The notes under the pieces are model-generated. The model was not told where the DNA came from, made no database searches, and was given only the letters and a program-made list of their open reading frames with translations. Shown here in pieces: positions 4,674-5,673 of a DNA stretch of 5,673 bases; the first letter of the stretch is position 1, and each line of letters starts with the position of its first letter. The DNA lies in assembly GCA_002439705.1 (NCBI GenBank), contig DJPE01000052.1:1-5673 (forward strand), in the 5' to 3' direction. Origin of the DNA: Christensenella sp. UBA6420. GTDB lineage: Bacteria > Bacillota > Clostridia > Christensenellales > DTU072. The position numbers and the translations under genes are program-made.

Positions 4674-5673
4674 TTATTCAACCTCCTTTTTATCCGTGTG
4701 GACGGGAGAAGAATCTTCTTCCTCTTCTATCGTTTCTTTAATTTCATCAAAAATATTTTCTTTCTTTTCTTCCGTAACGACTTCTTCGGAAACGGTGTTC
4801 TGAACCACCGCCGCCTGCAACTTTTCTATCGTTTTTTGTTCTCTTTTCTTTCTTCTGTTAGTAATTACGTCCTTGATAAGTTTCGAGAAACCTGAGAAGT
4901 ATATGATAAGCGCGATAATAATATCCGCTACGTATCTGTTGTAATTCGCCGAAGTAAGGTTATCGCCGCCCTGCGCTATATAACGTAAGAACAAACCCGT
5001 AAAGATGACGCCTATCGGGTTGTTGCTGGCGAGCAACGCTACGGGGATACCGTTAAATCCGTAATCGGGGAGTTTGCTGTATGCGGAAACGAAGTTGAAT
5101 TCTATTCCCGGGTTGAGATAGTACAAAGAACCGCCTATCGCAGCCAAAGCTCCCGCTATCGCCATAGATATAATGATATTGCGTTTGTCGTTCATACCTG
5201 CGTACTTCGCGGCGTGTCTGTTGTTACCGCACGCTTTGAGTTCGTAGCCGAACGTGGTTTTGTTAAGAACTATCCAGACCAAAATCGCAAACACTATCGC
5301 AAGTATTATACCTAAATCTATATAAGAACCCGCAAAAATTTTGTCCAGTCCGATTTTCGGCGTTCCCGTATGAGTGGTTGCGGTAGTGATAAGATACCCC
5401 GATTTACCGCTACCCGTATTGACGAGATGCGGGCAAGCCGAGAATACCCAGCTGACTATATTAGCAGCTATCCAGTTGGTCATAATGCAAACGATAACTT
5501 CGTTTACGTTAAATAACGCCTTAAAAAGTCCCGGTATCGCACCCCAAAGGAAGCCGAAAGCCGCTCCGACTATAAGGGCTAATATCCATACGAACACGCC
5601 CGCTACGGAATTGCTTACCGAGATATTCAACGCTACGAGTAAAGAACCCATCGTACCCATAAGGAACTGTCCC
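4674..5673 (-). CDS. Nucleoside ABC transporter permease, NupP-like (N-terminus beyond the window)
   Basis: Partner permease of the NupQ-like subunit in a BMP-type nucleoside importer. The frame stays open to the right edge: residues GQFL precede the first visible Met (codon at 5660), and this GQFLMGT stretch matches the internal 'EGQ' block of the family, so that Met is not the start and the N-terminal segment is missing. Visible are 332 residues, including FNVNEVIVCIMTNWIA, diagnostic of the YufP/NupP branch, and a coupling-type loop GYELKACGNNRHAAKYAG followed by AGALAAIGG that parallels the loop of the downstream permease. Near the C-terminus GFNGIPVALLASNNPIG precedes the last membrane segment. 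About 62 residues of charged tail follow (nucleotides 4677-4862): basic next to the membrane (NRRKKR), then Glu-rich with four consecutive Glu. ATPase and lipoprotein genes are expected upstream, off the right edge. Confidence 0.9.
   Translation of the reverse strand, partial: GQFLMGTMGSLLVALNISVSNSVAGVFVWILALIVGAAFGFLWGAIPGLFKALFNVNEVIVCIMTNWIAANIVSWVFSACPHLVNTGSGKSGYLITTATTHTGTPKIGLDKIFAGSYIDLGIILAIVFAILVWIVLNKTTFGYELKACGNNRHAAKYAGMNDKRNIIISMAIAGALAAIGGSLYYLNPGIEFNFVSAYSKLPDYGFNGIPVALLASNNPIGVIFTGLFLRYIAQGGDNLTSANYNRYVADIIIALIIYFSGFSKLIKDVITNRRKKREQKTIEKLQAAVVQNTVSEEVVTEEKKENIFDEIKETIEEEEDSSPVHTDKKEVE
4681..4688 (-). promoter_or_regulatory. Ribosome-binding site of the NupQ-like permease, inside the end of the NupP-like gene
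   Basis: AAGGAGGT on the minus strand, 10 bases before the ATG at 4670, embedded in the last codons (KKEV) of the upstream permease. It decides the start codon and suggests coupled translation, consistent with the two permeases forming one membrane complex. Confidence 0.85.

Noticed and set aside
4674..5660. Start of the NupP-like permease at the Met codon at 5660
   Set aside because: The frame continues upstream to the window edge (GQFL) and that stretch matches an internal conserved block of the family, so the true start lies outside the window.
1..5673. CRISPR array, tRNA/rRNA gene, insertion sequence or toxin-antitoxin pair
   Set aside because: No regularly spaced repeats, no structural RNA pattern, no transposase motifs or terminal repeats. 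Coding genes fill the window except for the 110-base pdp leader and gaps of 1-15 bases.

Overview
The window is a single-strand block: all seven genes lie on the minus strand, so the reading order is right to left. It covers nucleoside uptake followed by nucleoside salvage and breakdown. The protein sequences (a Bacillus-type pyrimidine-nucleoside phosphorylase, a DeoD-type purine nucleoside phosphorylase, NupP/NupQ-like permeases, strong AAGGAGG ribosome-binding sites and tight spacing) suggest a Firmicute. A clostridial, perhaps uncultured gut lineage is my inference from sequence flavour. No rRNA or other phylogenetic marker is present to prove it.

Layout in transcription order: (1) 5673-4674, a NupP-like permease of a BMP-type nucleoside ABC importer, cut off at its N-terminus by the window edge; (2) 4670-3717, its partner NupQ-like permease, 3 bases downstream; (3) 3716-3607, a 110-base intergenic region, the only sizeable non-coding stretch, holding a perfect TATAAT, an abutting 17-bp operator-like dyad, a perfect 13-bp inverted repeat next to the next ribosome-binding site, and small direct repeats; (4) 3606-2305, pdp, pyrimidine-nucleoside phosphorylase; (5) 2289-1690, tdk, thymidine kinase; (6) 1697-1083, udk, uridine kinase, overlapping tdk by 8 bases; (7) 1068-406, deoC, deoxyribose-phosphate aldolase; (8) 404-1, deoD, purine nucleoside phosphorylase, cut off at its C-terminus by the other window edge.

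Working together: the transporter, whose ATPase and lipoprotein are expected off the right edge, would bring in nucleosides. Pdp and DeoD split pyrimidine and purine nucleosides into base plus (deoxy)ribose-1-phosphate. DeoC cleaves deoxyribose-5-phosphate to glyceraldehyde-3-phosphate and acetaldehyde, feeding carbon metabolism. Tdk and Udk instead phosphorylate thymidine/deoxyuridine and uridine/cytidine for nucleotide synthesis. The cassette therefore encodes both fates of an imported nucleoside. The phosphopentomutase (DeoB) that would link the phosphorylases to DeoC, and a cytidine deaminase, are not in the window.

I see no mobile element, CRISPR array, tRNA, rRNA or intrinsic terminator. 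The genes are recognisable housekeeping families and I do not see a new system. The points most worth a second look are the regulatory-looking pdp leader, the unusual P-loop of Tdk and the charged C-terminal tail of the first permease.
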